Source: Anaerolineaceae bacterium (lineage in GTDB: Bacteria; Chloroflexota; Anaerolineae; Aggregatilineales; Phototrophicaceae). From it: a stretch of 64,000 nucleotides of DNA. Each line of letters opens with the position of its first letter. Position 1 is the first letter of the stretch. Under the pieces are notes generated by a model. It was not told the origin of the DNA, did no database searches, and saw only the letters and a list, made by a program, of their open reading frames with translations. Of this stretch, positions 35,733-44,506 are shown in pieces. Location: assembly GCA_020634115.1 (NCBI GenBank), contig JACKCH010000011.1, positions 868,001 through 932,000 on the forward strand, written 5' to 3'. The position numbers and the translations under genes are program-made.

Positions 35733-36623
35733 TCATGCGGTACAGCCGTAGATTTTGTTCAGTTCCCTGTGTGCGTTTCGCCGCAACATGTGGATGGTGT
35801 ATTTCGACAACCCCAACCGCTCAGTCAGAGTTTTACAGCTTTCGTAGGCTCCCATACTCTGCACCGTCGCCACCATACGGAGATTGCCTTCCGCCTCGTA
35901 ACGGGCGACCAGGCGCAGCAGCGGCGCTTCCACTCCGGCAAGATGCCGATCCCGCCACGTCTCTTGACGCGGCTTGAAGAGTTCCAGCTTCTCACATAAC
36001 TCCTCCCGCATCGGCTTAACCACGCTCGTCAGCCACCAGCACTTCTTCGTTCCACTGCGTCCAGCGATGGCTGCCGCGTCGTCCGGTCCGACTTCGGTGG
36101 TGATGTAGTACAACGCTGCCAGATGCGGCAGGCTGTCCATGTACTTCTCCGCCATTTCGGTGATGACCTTTTCGATGTCAATGCGTAGTTCAGTGGCTTC
36201 GGCATAGGTCGCGTGACCAATGATATGAGAATGATCAAAGCCGTCGATGATGAAGTCGTCAGGATCACCGCTGCGGGTGGCGATGTCTTCCAGATACATC
36301 TCGCGGCGGTAGAACTTGCGGTAAAGCTGCGGATTGGTACGGTTCAACAGCAACTTGAGCGCTCCACCTTTGTCCACGGCTGCCAGCATGGAGGTATCGG
36401 CACTGATGTCCATCCACAGCCGCATGAAGGCGTGAGCAATCAAGTCCGGGATGTCCAGTTCGTGGTTGCGGTAGTAGCGCAGCAGCCGGTTGAAGCTGGA
36501 AAACAGATCATCGTAAATCTGCTCAAAGGTACGCTGCCCTGACCAGCCTGTCGGATAGGTCGCAACACGCGGAAACGGGCGAATCTTGGTGCGGATACTG
36601 GAACGAACATCGTTGTCGAACAT
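35733..36623 (-). CDS. Sigma-70-like regulatory protein
   Basis: A 296-residue protein. Residues about 40-110 resemble sigma region 2 (LLRYYRNHELDIPDLIAHAF, then MRLW), a middle part contains LPHLAALYYITTEVGPDDAA, and the last 35 residues form a helix-turn-helix (LTERLGLSKYTIHMLRRNAH). This is the layout of small sigma factors, though the similarity is weak and it may be a sigma-like activator of element genes. AGGAGGGG precedes the ATG and a clear terminator follows. The target promoters are unknown. Confidence 0.6.
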   Translation of the reverse strand: MFDNDVRSSIRTKIRPFPRVATYPTGWSGQRTFEQIYDDLFSSFNRLLRYYRNHELDIPDLIAHAFMRLWMDISADTSMLAAVDKGGALKLLLNRTNPQLYRKFYRREMYLEDIATRSGDPDDFIIDGFDHSHIIGHATYAEATELRIDIEKVITEMAEKYMDSLPHLAALYYITTEVGPDDAAAIAGRSGTKKCWWLTSVVKPMREELCEKLELFKPRQETWRDRHLAGVEAPLLRLVARYEAEGNLRMVATVQSMGAYESCKTLTERLGLSKYTIHMLRRNAHRELNKIYGCTA

Positions 36624-36646
36624 GGGGACTACCCCTCCTCAATCAC

Positions 36647-36808
36647 GCTGGAACGCCAGCACGTTGAGCGCTACCGCTCGAACATGCGGGGACAGCGCAG
36701 AAGGGGGTGACTGTCCAGCACGAGCGCAGCGAGAGGCAGTGGTTCGGCAGTCCCGCCGGAACGGTGGTACTGGCGTACCGCTGCTGGTGCTGGAGAGGGG
36801 GTTCCCTC
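36647..36808. repeat. GC-rich array of five short perfect hairpins
   Basis: The 320-base gap 36624-36943 has no convincing gene. It holds GCTGG/CCAGC (36647-36660), GAGCG/CGCTC (36666-36679), GGACAG/CTGTCC (36690-36716), GGTAC/GTACC (36766-36779) and GAGGG/CCCTC (36795-36808). The GC-rich stretch contrasts with the AT-rich gene that follows. It could be a structured RNA, an origin or a regulatory zone. Confidence 0.45.
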
Positions 36809-36943
36809 GCGCTGTAAGATCGTCCGCGCGGCGGTAGTGCGAGGAGAGAGTCTGTCAATGTGAACGGATCAATATGGACAATTAGAATCTTTACAGTAGA
36901 ATATGAACCTTAAAGAACCGTAGAAATCTTCAGGGGAAAGTAC

Positions 36944-38536
36944 ATGGCAGAAGTTGAATTAGCTGAGATATTTGAACAAGTTCAGCAGGCATATCGCCTA
37001 TATGACGAGAGCAAGCTCGATGATGCTAAAGCACTTACCCTCAAAATCGAAGCAATGCAAACAGGCTATAGCGATGAATACGAAAAGGCGCTTTGCCGCA
37101 AATACACAGCGCCCTGCCTTATTGATATTGGTGCTGCTGTTAATGATGAAGCGATGGTGAAAAGAGGTACTACGTATTTTCGTGAATGGATTGATGCCTT
37201 TGCTCCCAAAGACGAATTAGCTCATGAACTTTATAATCTAGCCAATGGTTATTTCAGTTCTTGGAAATTTAATTCAGCGAAGCTAATTTCGGATGCGGCG
37301 GATGCTGAAGAACATCGTTTAGCCCGTCATTACTACCGACAATCCATGCAGACACTTCAGCCCAAACATTATGCTGAAGGTCTTGCCTGTCTTGTATGGA
37401 CCAACTATGGAAATGGGCTTGATAGCGTTGGACGCAGTATAGAGGCGATTGATGCGTATGATGTTGCTCTCCGAATCAATCCTAAGATGGGTATGGCGCT
37501 TGGGAACAAAGGTGTAGCCATCAGTTACCTTGCACCCATCATGCATGGACATTCGCATCTGTTTTATCTTGAGGCTATACGATTATTACAGAAAGCATTG
37601 GAGCAAGCTTTGCCTCAAGAGGCCAGAACAGGATTTACCCGCAAACTCGCTCAATTGAATGGGCTCCTCAAAGATCATGGTGAAATGCATCCAGAAGAAG
37701 TTAAGGGGTTAGAGCCGACTACCGATTTTCACCGCTTTCTATGCGAATTCTGTGCAAGATATGGGTTATTTTTAAACCCGGTTACGTTTCTCGGCGAAGA
37801 GAAGCGGACATACTATGGTGATCCAATGTTTATTTCTACGATGTATGCATCTCTGGAGGACATGAACAAGTTTGATCGGTATGTAACATTCTTGAATGAA
37901 ATCAAGCAGGATTTTGTACTTGGACGTTATATGTTGGTTCAATCACAGTATGCATCCCAGGAGATCGACACTGTTGACGAGGGTGTGAGCTTGTTTTATC
38001 CGCTGGATTATTCTCTCCACAGTACATACATTCAACTGCTAAAAGCCGCGAAACGACAGGCAATTGCCGTTCTGGACAAAATAGCATACTTTATTTACGA
38101 CTATTGCAAATTGACGACTCCCGCACCAGACCGTGTTACTTTCCGCCAAATTTGGGGTGGCAACGAGAAGATCCGTAGCGACTTCGCCAATTTCGCTTCT
38201 CCTCATCTCTTTGCACTATTTGGTTTAGCGCAAGATGTTTCCAAAAAGGGTGATTGGCATACAATCTATGACCATCGTGATGCTTTAACCCATCGTTTTT
38301 TGGTAATTCATGATTTTCAAAGGGCTGATCAAACCAATGCCGATATTCCGCGAATGAATCTCGATGAATTTCTGAACAACACAATCCTGGCATTCAAAAT
38401 TGCCAGAGCTGCCATCACCTACTTGATCCTTTTCGTTGAGCATCAAGAGCATATCGAAAATCAGAAGAATAACGAAAAGACTGCCCCGGTTTTTGCCACA
38501 CCTATAGACAGTGTTTTTCGGTATCGTCCCAAATAA
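36944..38536 (+). CDS. TPR protein with LA2681-like HEPN RNase domain
   Basis: A 530-residue protein. The N-terminal 250 residues are TPR-like helices (SVGRSIEAIDAYDVALRINP). The C-terminal part resembles the LA2681-type HEPN family, with the R-x4-H RNase motif as HRDALTHRF (about 444) and a helix after it. HEPN proteins cleave RNA, often to stop phage growth in infected cells. AGGGGAAA precedes the ATG. It is not followed by an obvious antitoxin; the convergent neighbour is SSB. Family assignment rests on the motif and the overall layout. Confidence 0.75.
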   Translation: MAEVELAEIFEQVQQAYRLYDESKLDDAKALTLKIEAMQTGYSDEYEKALCRKYTAPCLIDIGAAVNDEAMVKRGTTYFREWIDAFAPKDELAHELYNLANGYFSSWKFNSAKLISDAADAEEHRLARHYYRQSMQTLQPKHYAEGLACLVWTNYGNGLDSVGRSIEAIDAYDVALRINPKMGMALGNKGVAISYLAPIMHGHSHLFYLEAIRLLQKALEQALPQEARTGFTRKLAQLNGLLKDHGEMHPEEVKGLEPTTDFHRFLCEFCARYGLFLNPVTFLGEEKRTYYGDPMFISTMYASLEDMNKFDRYVTFLNEIKQDFVLGRYMLVQSQYASQEIDTVDEGVSLFYPLDYSLHSTYIQLLKAAKRQAIAVLDKIAYFIYDYCKLTTPAPDRVTFRQIWGGNEKIRSDFANFASPHLFALFGLAQDVSKKGDWHTIYDHRDALTHRFLVIHDFQRADQTNADIPRMNLDEFLNNTILAFKIARAAITYLILFVEHQEHIENQKNNEKTAPVFATPIDSVFRYRPK

Positions 38537-38538
38537 GA

Positions 38539-38559
38539 AGCGGCGCACATTACGCCGCT
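38539..38559. terminator. Hairpin between convergent genes
   Basis: AGCGGCG, seven-base loop CACATTA, CGCCGCT, directly after the TPR-HEPN gene stop and before the ssb stop. No long T-run. Confidence 0.5.
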
Positions 38560-38583
38560 CCATAGTAATCCTTGCTGGTCGCT

Positions 38584-38940
38584 TCAGAAGGGAATTTCTT
38601 CTTGTGCGGCTGCACCCACCTCCGCTCGATCAAGCAGAACCAGACGATTTGCATCCACGTCCAGGCTGGTTTGCGGTGTGCCATCATTGGCGATCCAACT
38701 GCTCGGACGCAGCCACTCGGCGCTGATCTGCACCAGTGAACCTTTGCGAATATACTGTGTCGCCACATCTGAGAGGCGATTCCAGCAGTTCACCCGTATC
38801 CACAGCGTTTGCTTCTTGCCGCCGCTGGTTTTACGGTTGACCGCAACACTGAAGCTGGAAACCTGCTGTTCACCGACGGTTTTCACCTGCGGCTCGCCGC
38901 CCACATATCCAGTCACCGTAAAGTTCAGACTTGTCCCCAT
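38584..38940 (-). CDS. ssb: Single-stranded DNA-binding protein
   Basis: A 118-residue OB-fold protein. It has the SSB pattern LNFTVTGYVGGEPQVKTV, VSSFSVAVNR, TLWIRVNCWNRLSDVA and ISAEWLRPSSWIANDG, with an acidic/hydrophobic end EEIPF, which in SSBs recruits partner proteins. The ATG at 38940 follows AAAGG; longer in-frame starts lack support. It probably serves replication or transfer of the nested element together with the primase-helicase. Confidence 0.92.
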   Translation of the reverse strand: MGTSLNFTVTGYVGGEPQVKTVGEQQVSSFSVAVNRKTSGGKKQTLWIRVNCWNRLSDVATQYIRKGSLVQISAEWLRPSSWIANDGTPQTSLDVDANRLVLLDRAEVGAAAQEEIPF

Positions 38941-39267
38941 GATGTTGAACCTTTCCGCGCATCCGCGCTGTCTTCCATCGACCTTATGCCGATTGATGAC
39001 CTGCTCGGAGCAGACGCGAATCAGCAGTCTGTCACCGGTAAGGCGCTCGACGTTTTCGGTGAGTGCAACGGCACAAGCCAGGAGAAAACGTTGAAAGCGA
39101 TCTCGCACAGCGGGATTGACAGACTGCCGCGTCTGCTAACATGGTCAGCACAAATCGGCTGCCCGGGTCGGATGGATGCGGGCTGCTGCGGGATAACACA
39201 TGGGACAAGTACCATCAGAACGGTGATGGGGTGTTGGCAAAAGAAACTTACAGGGCAACAGAAAAGC
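38941..39267. other. 327-base gap without a convincing gene
   Basis: It lies between the ssb start and the helicase stop. Open frames exist on both strands, but none has a ribosome site or recognisable composition. Promoter signals for ssb are expected here but not clear. Confidence 0.5.
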
Positions 39268-42200
39268 TCAGTCGTAGACGTACTCGTAACACATCAGGCG
39301 CAGATCTTCGCGCTTGATACGGTTGACAGGCTTTTTATCGTCAGAGCCATTGGAGACCAATTCAGCCTGATGCAGGTACAGTTCCCGGACTGCCTCGATC
39401 AAAGGGGTGACTTCGCTGGTCGTACTGAAGGACTGCAAAGCCTTGCGTAGCTGCTGAACCGATGCCCCTACCAGCGGCTGCTTGAGGAACTTCCGCAGTT
39501 CGCGCAGTTCTTTGCGATCATACTCAGGATTATTCAGATACCCCTGCAAGACCTGTGAAACCAGCGTCTGTTCCTCCGCCACTGGCTTGTTGACAATCGC
39601 CGCCGCTTCCTGTTGTTCGACATCACCGAGAATGCTCTCGATAATTTTTTCCTGAACCGCAAAGACATCCACTTCCTGATAGGGTGGTGGAAAACGAGGT
39701 GTATCCGGGCTGCACGCGATAATCTGCATGATTTGATAACGATTGTCGATGATTTTACGGGTTTCCAGATCATAGTAACGCCAGAAATGGGCGCGTCCAC
39801 TTTCGCGCGGCGCTGCGAAATAAAAGAACATGCCTTTCATGGCGCGACGTTCTAGCCCGGAGTGAATCCCATCATCCAGATCGCTCAACCAGCGCCGGGC
39901 ATCGGTACTCAACACCCGTTGCAGCTCTGCCAGCAGCGCCTCGCTGCTGGCCAGTTCCAAGAACGACTCCTGTTCCTCAATAACGGTATCATCCTCGTCG
40001 GCAATCCGTTTGAGGGTATTGAAGTCGCGGGGTGTGACCACTTCGCCCAACACACTGGCATCCAGAAAGCCTGTCTGATTGATGACATCAATCTTGGCGG
40101 TCAAACTGCGTACCAGACCGAGCAGTTCTTCCAGCGCCCGCTCCGGGAACATATTGTAAATACTAAGGGTGTCAAACAAAGAGCCGAGACGGTCAATACG
40201 CCCGGCACGCTGCACCATCCGGGTAGGATTCCAGTGCAAGTCGTAATTGATGAGAATACCGCAGTCCTGAAGGTTCTGACCTTCCGACAGGACATCGGTG
40301 GAGATCAGCATATCGACTTCTTCATCACCGCCCGCAATCTCCGGGTAGCCGCTGGCAACTGGCGCGAAATGTTCAACCACCCGCAGACGGTCAGACGTTT
40401 TCACCGTGCTGTCAATACGCCGGATATTGGGGCTGCCAACCTGCTCCCGCCAGGCTGCATTTTCGTCACTCATCAGCGCACGGTAGAGGTAACGAGCCGT
40501 ATCTTTATAATAGGTAAACACGATGACCTTTTGACCGTGTAGTTCTGTCTCCAGCAGGTGCTTAAGCTGCTGAAGTTTGGCATCATGACCGATACGGATG
40601 TCCTTGATGTCATGCCAGATGTCCGTCAGGGCATCAATATCTTCCTGCAAAGCACGGTGGAGGCTGCGGCGGTCATACTTATCAGGATCAAGGCGGGGTA
40701 AGGCTTCGATAAGCTGGCGGGCTTCTTCATTCTCGTCCATCTCCGTCGCCCGCGAAACAGGCGCACTGTCTTCGGTGTCCTCGTCATCCTTATCCAGCAG
40801 GCGCATAGCAATCTGGAATGAGGCTGCATCCAGAATGATCCCATCCTGGACATATTCTGCGAACGTTTTGACGAACTCCAACGAGCGCCGAATGGAGACC
40901 CGAAACGCATCAATGCTGGATTCAAGCCGTTTCAGAAAACGACTTTTGAAGATGCCGACCAATGCATCCTGCCGCCCCAGTTCAAAATCATCTTTCTCCT
41001 GCCCGGTGCGTTTATAATTTTCGAGGCTGTAGTGAGCGAGGTTCAGCGATTCAATGCGGCGCACGATCTGGCGATAAAAACCCTCGTAAGTTGCCTGCAA
41101 GTCATATTCGATGGTGCGTAAGCGGCGCTTGGGCCAGGTGACGGTTTTACCGCGAATGGTGGCTTCAGGATAGGCGCGGCGAATAAACTGGCGTGTGCGT
41201 CGAATGACCACTTCTTCCAGCAGGTTGAAAATACGAATGCTGCCTTCTTCGATGGATTCACGCCGGGCTGCCAGAAAATATTTGTAGATGTCGCCAATCC
41301 CGGCGGAAGCGAAATACGTCCGGTCATTGCCCGTGAACAGATTAATCTGGTTGTAGAGGTCAAAAATATTGTTATTGATGGGCGTTGCGGTCAGCAGAAT
41401 CAGCTTTTTGCGTCCACCATCGCGTCCCCGGCGACCATTGGCGGCAAGGATGGTCTCTAGCTGCATATAACGTTTAGCGCGTTTGTTGCGGAAGTTGTGG
41501 GCTTCATCCACCAGAATGACATCCACATCGGCGATGCCGCGCAGATCAAAATCTTCGCTGGCGAGTCGTTCCTGGGTGATGACATAGGCGGAAATAGAAG
41601 CGGTCTTAAGCTCGTTTTCCCACATCGGTTTCAGGGATGCTGGACAGATGACCAGCGCCTTTTGCCGCTGATGATAGGCATAATCTTCCAGCAGTTTCTT
41701 GCCAATCCACGTTTTGCCCAGACCAACCGAATCCGCCACAATCACCCCATCGTACTGCGCCAGAATGCGACGTGCCTTCCGGACTGCATCCTCTTGAAAC
41801 TCGGCTAAATCTACCGCCGAACGGGTCGCAGGCTGCGTAAAATCGCTGTCGAGATCATCCTTGAAGTATTCGTACAGCGCCTTCATGTAAATCTCGTAAG
41901 GTGTGTATTCGCGTCCACCAAACTTGGAGTTTTCCAGCAGTTCGATGATCTGGTCTTTGTAGTCCAGCGCAAGCTGCCACTGGTCATCATACCAGCGTGA
42001 CAAATCCATGATGGCGCGTGCGCCCACTTCGCTCTTGAGCAGCCGCTGGTTATCCAGTTCGATGTTCACGTTCACCCGGCTGATCGCATGGTGGCTAACT
42101 TCCACCCGCGCTTCCGGGTCGTCAATTTCGCTCTCATCCAGCAGCGTTTTATGGACAAGATTCAATTCCCGGTTGCTGACCAGACCCGGTGCGGTGAAGT

Positions 42201-42690
42201 TGCTGCTGCCGACAATCCCGACAATCGGATTGAGGTGGTCAAACAGCGAATTCTGGTCATCGCTTCCCCCGTAGAGCAGATAACATTTCGCATGGAGGAA
42301 CGAACGGCGACCCGGCACAGCAGGATCATGTCCGAGATACAGCCGCACATCCACGTCATCGCGCCGCAGAAAACGAATCAAATCTTCGACCAGGCGCAGT
42401 GTCGCCTCGTTGAAGGGTTCAGCGTTGAGTTCATGCCGCAGATAGGCAGCCGAATCGGGACGCAGACCCATGTCTTCACCATCGAGCGGTTTGTCTCCTA
42501 ACAGCAGGCGGAAGTGGCGTAGCTCTGGCAGCGTCTCGCGGACTTTCTCGAAACCGCGAATGCTGAAATAGGCGGTAGCAATGTCCATCTGCTGCCCGTG
42601 CTGGCGCTGAAGCAGGGTATTCAGCACATCTGCCAGCCGGGTTTCGATGTTGTCGATGACGTAAGGAATTCGCAGGTTATTTTCAGGCAT
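39268..42690 (-). CDS. PLD-nuclease/SNF2-family helicase fusion (defence operon)
   Basis: A 1140-residue protein. The N-terminal 200 residues are a phospholipase-D-like domain with one H-x-K motif (HAKCYLL, about 138) and GSSNFTAPG (about 165). An SNF2/DEAH helicase follows: Walker A DSVGLGKTW (about 320), DEAHNFRN (about 393), TATPINN, then the second half with STDVLSEGQNL (about 800) and QRAGRIDRLGS (about 830). It probably moves along DNA and may cut it. It is last in an operon that starts with a large adenine methyltransferase, as helicases do in restriction or DISARM-like systems. The start overlaps the PIN gene stop. Confidence 0.9.
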   Translation of the reverse strand: MPENNLRIPYVIDNIETRLADVLNTLLQRQHGQQMDIATAYFSIRGFEKVRETLPELRHFRLLLGDKPLDGEDMGLRPDSAAYLRHELNAEPFNEATLRLVEDLIRFLRRDDVDVRLYLGHDPAVPGRRSFLHAKCYLLYGGSDDQNSLFDHLNPIVGIVGSSNFTAPGLVSNRELNLVHKTLLDESEIDDPEARVEVSHHAISRVNVNIELDNQRLLKSEVGARAIMDLSRWYDDQWQLALDYKDQIIELLENSKFGGREYTPYEIYMKALYEYFKDDLDSDFTQPATRSAVDLAEFQEDAVRKARRILAQYDGVIVADSVGLGKTWIGKKLLEDYAYHQRQKALVICPASLKPMWENELKTASISAYVITQERLASEDFDLRGIADVDVILVDEAHNFRNKRAKRYMQLETILAANGRRGRDGGRKKLILLTATPINNNIFDLYNQINLFTGNDRTYFASAGIGDIYKYFLAARRESIEEGSIRIFNLLEEVVIRRTRQFIRRAYPEATIRGKTVTWPKRRLRTIEYDLQATYEGFYRQIVRRIESLNLAHYSLENYKRTGQEKDDFELGRQDALVGIFKSRFLKRLESSIDAFRVSIRRSLEFVKTFAEYVQDGIILDAASFQIAMRLLDKDDEDTEDSAPVSRATEMDENEEARQLIEALPRLDPDKYDRRSLHRALQEDIDALTDIWHDIKDIRIGHDAKLQQLKHLLETELHGQKVIVFTYYKDTARYLYRALMSDENAAWREQVGSPNIRRIDSTVKTSDRLRVVEHFAPVASGYPEIAGGDEEVDMLISTDVLSEGQNLQDCGILINYDLHWNPTRMVQRAGRIDRLGSLFDTLSIYNMFPERALEELLGLVRSLTAKIDVINQTGFLDASVLGEVVTPRDFNTLKRIADEDDTVIEEQESFLELASSEALLAELQRVLSTDARRWLSDLDDGIHSGLERRAMKGMFFYFAAPRESGRAHFWRYYDLETRKIIDNRYQIMQIIACSPDTPRFPPPYQEVDVFAVQEKIIESILGDVEQQEAAAIVNKPVAEEQTLVSQVLQGYLNNPEYDRKELRELRKFLKQPLVGASVQQLRKALQSFSTTSEVTPLIEAVRELYLHQAELVSNGSDDKKPVNRIKREDLRLMCYEYVYD

Positions 42691-43066
42691 AAGGTTTCAC
42701 GGCAAGACTGCTAATCATCGGTGTCATATCTTTTAAATTATGTGTATAGAGAGGCAGTTGGAGCCGGTAGGCGGCGGACGCGATAAAACAATCGCCAGTC
42801 GCTACGCCGTGACTGAGCCGATACTTTTCCATCTGCTGCATCGCCCAATCCTGATCGCTGGGCGTGAGATGAATAAGGTCGAACTGACCCAGAAGCGCCA
42901 GACAGGTTGCCTGTTTTGCCTTGCTGCCAGCGCCATACATGACTTCCATCCAGGTGATGGGTGTGATGCCAAGCGGTTGAGAAAGCGAACCATACCAGGT
43001 GAGGGCGGGAGCGTAACGACGATACAGATGAAGCACTACTGTCGTATCTGCGATGGCAGCCGTCAT
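42683..43066 (-). CDS. PIN-domain (VapC-like) toxin
   Basis: A 127-residue PIN nuclease-type protein: N-terminal Asp in AIADTTVVLHLY, Glu in TWMEVMYG, Asp in ATGDCFIASAAY and a last acidic residue in THNLKDM, the usual metal-binding set. It starts four bases inside the antitoxin stop (ATGA) and its end overlaps the helicase start, so the three are tightly coupled. Such toxins cleave RNA and are held by their antitoxin. Confidence 0.88.
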   Translation of the reverse strand: MTAAIADTTVVLHLYRRYAPALTWYGSLSQPLGITPITWMEVMYGAGSKAKQATCLALLGQFDLIHLTPSDQDWAMQQMEKYRLSHGVATGDCFIASAAYRLQLPLYTHNLKDMTPMISSLAVKPYA

Positions 43067-43359
43067 TCGTCCTTGTCCCAGTCACCGAGTCGCTGCTCCC
43101 GCTCATCGCGCCGAATTTGCTTGACCCATTCCACCGGATCTTCAATTTCTGGATAACTCATCTCAATCGGACCAAGCTCATCCAGCAGGCGCAGCAAATT
43201 ACGCCCCCAGTGTTGTTCCAACTGTTCCTCACCGGACGAGGGAGCTTCGATCTCACGCTCGACAGATGACGCGACTCGTTCGATGAGTTGCAGACGTTCT
43301 CTTGGCGCGAGTTTGAGTGCCAGCGCCAGCGCTTCTTCTAATGATGTAGTCGTGTTCAT
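43063..43359 (-). CDS. Antitoxin paired with the PIN toxin
   Basis: A 98-residue mostly helical, acidic protein (LEEALALALKLAPRERLQLI at the start, a Glu/Asp-rich end). Order, size and the ATGA overlap with the PIN gene identify it as the antitoxin. GGAGG precedes the ATG. It probably also binds DNA, but no clear DNA-binding fold is visible. Confidence 0.8.
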   Translation of the reverse strand: MNTTTSLEEALALALKLAPRERLQLIERVASSVEREIEAPSSGEEQLEQHWGRNLLRLLDELGPIEMSYPEIEDPVEWVKQIRRDEREQRLGDWDKDE

Positions 43360-43440
43360 CCGTTAAACCTCCAACGCTTTGTCTCTATTATACGTTAAAC
43401 CCTATCCAGAATCCTGATTGCCTACGCCTGTATCATCCGC

Positions 43441-44424
43441 TTACTTTGGAATCAATGTCTTGCGAAGGTTCAGCTTTTCACGCACTTCTTCCGATAAATC
43501 ATCGTAATTCTCAATCAAGATATCGACTAAGCGGGAGCCATCTATCAGACCGATTTTCTTAAATCCATCTTTTTCAGCTTCTTCACGCGCTTTCTTTGTA
43601 AAAGACGAAGTTGTAACGAAAGCCGCTTGGACACGATCAGGAACTTTAATGCGGAAATTTTGGATTGTTTTATGATCTATAGAGCCTGTTTTGTACTGCT
43701 TCACCTGAACCATAATATCAATTGTTGCAAAGTCGTACACTCGCAACTTGCCCGTCACATCAATTCCACCGTCCCCTGATTTACCAACGTGTTCTGCGTC
43801 AAAACCTAATGCTGCTAACAGTTCTGTGACCAAGATTTCAAATTCGTCAAAGCGTAGTTCCAATAATTCATCAAGGATTGAACGCTTAATATCCTCCTCA
43901 GTCATCAGCACACGTTTCGTGCGCTCAGGAAGCCCGACTCCAAACGGTTGCAGTATCTCATCGTATTGACTAATCTGAAAAATTGTCAGGGATGAGCGAA
44001 TAGTGTTCTGGGTCGGAATAGATAACGCACTGCGTGTGATTGGTTCAGAGAACCATTTAACAGATTTTCGATGGGGATATGGGGAATCTGATGCTTCTGG
44101 CACGTAAGAGTAGTTACCTGTGATCTTACCGACTAGGAGCTTGGAATTGTCACTCAATGGCGTTACAACATATGTGCCAATGGATAGATCATTCAAAAAA
44201 CGCCAAACTTGCCCCACATTTTGAGCTGTGTTCATTGGAGCGGCTTCAGGGTATCTATCTTCGTAGAGAAGCCGCAACTCCTCACGGCTACTAATACCGC
44301 TGAGATCAACATCTTCCAGCCATCCAATACCAACATAATTGCCTTTTAGAAATGCAGGCGCATATCGGGCAAAGTCCGCACGTACCATATAAACGTTTGG
44401 AGCTGAAGGCGTGCTGTCTGTCAT
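43441..44424 (-). CDS. Mrr-type restriction endonuclease
   Basis: A 327-residue protein. The N-terminal 160 residues (FLKGNYVGIGWLEDVDLSG, later YVVTPLSDNSKLLVGKITG) form a beta-rich domain like those before Mrr-type nucleases that may read modified bases. The C-terminal part is an Mrr-type PD-(D/E)xK nuclease: FEILVTELLAALGF, GDGGIDVTG with the catalytic Asp, and VQVKQYK with Q-x-K. Such enzymes cut modified foreign DNA. GAGGATG precedes the ATG. It lies in the middle of the defence operon. Confidence 0.85.
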   Translation of the reverse strand: MTDSTPSAPNVYMVRADFARYAPAFLKGNYVGIGWLEDVDLSGISSREELRLLYEDRYPEAAPMNTAQNVGQVWRFLNDLSIGTYVVTPLSDNSKLLVGKITGNYSYVPEASDSPYPHRKSVKWFSEPITRSALSIPTQNTIRSSLTIFQISQYDEILQPFGVGLPERTKRVLMTEEDIKRSILDELLELRFDEFEILVTELLAALGFDAEHVGKSGDGGIDVTGKLRVYDFATIDIMVQVKQYKTGSIDHKTIQNFRIKVPDRVQAAFVTTSSFTKKAREEAEKDGFKKIGLIDGSRLVDILIENYDDLSEEVREKLNLRKTLIPK

Positions 44425-44506
44425 GCGTCATCCTCAAAAATCAATATAAAAGAATAATTCTCTAAACCAAAAACGCCGGATTTCATTAGGCGACTATATA
44501 AAAGGC

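Noticed and set aside
36586..36837. An 83-codon frame across the hairpin array
   Set aside because: No family or ribosome site; Arg/Ser-rich composition of a shadow frame.
38809..39450. A 213-codon plus-strand frame over the ssb-helicase gap
   Set aside because: It overlaps two well-supported minus-strand genes and lacks a ribosome site and motifs.
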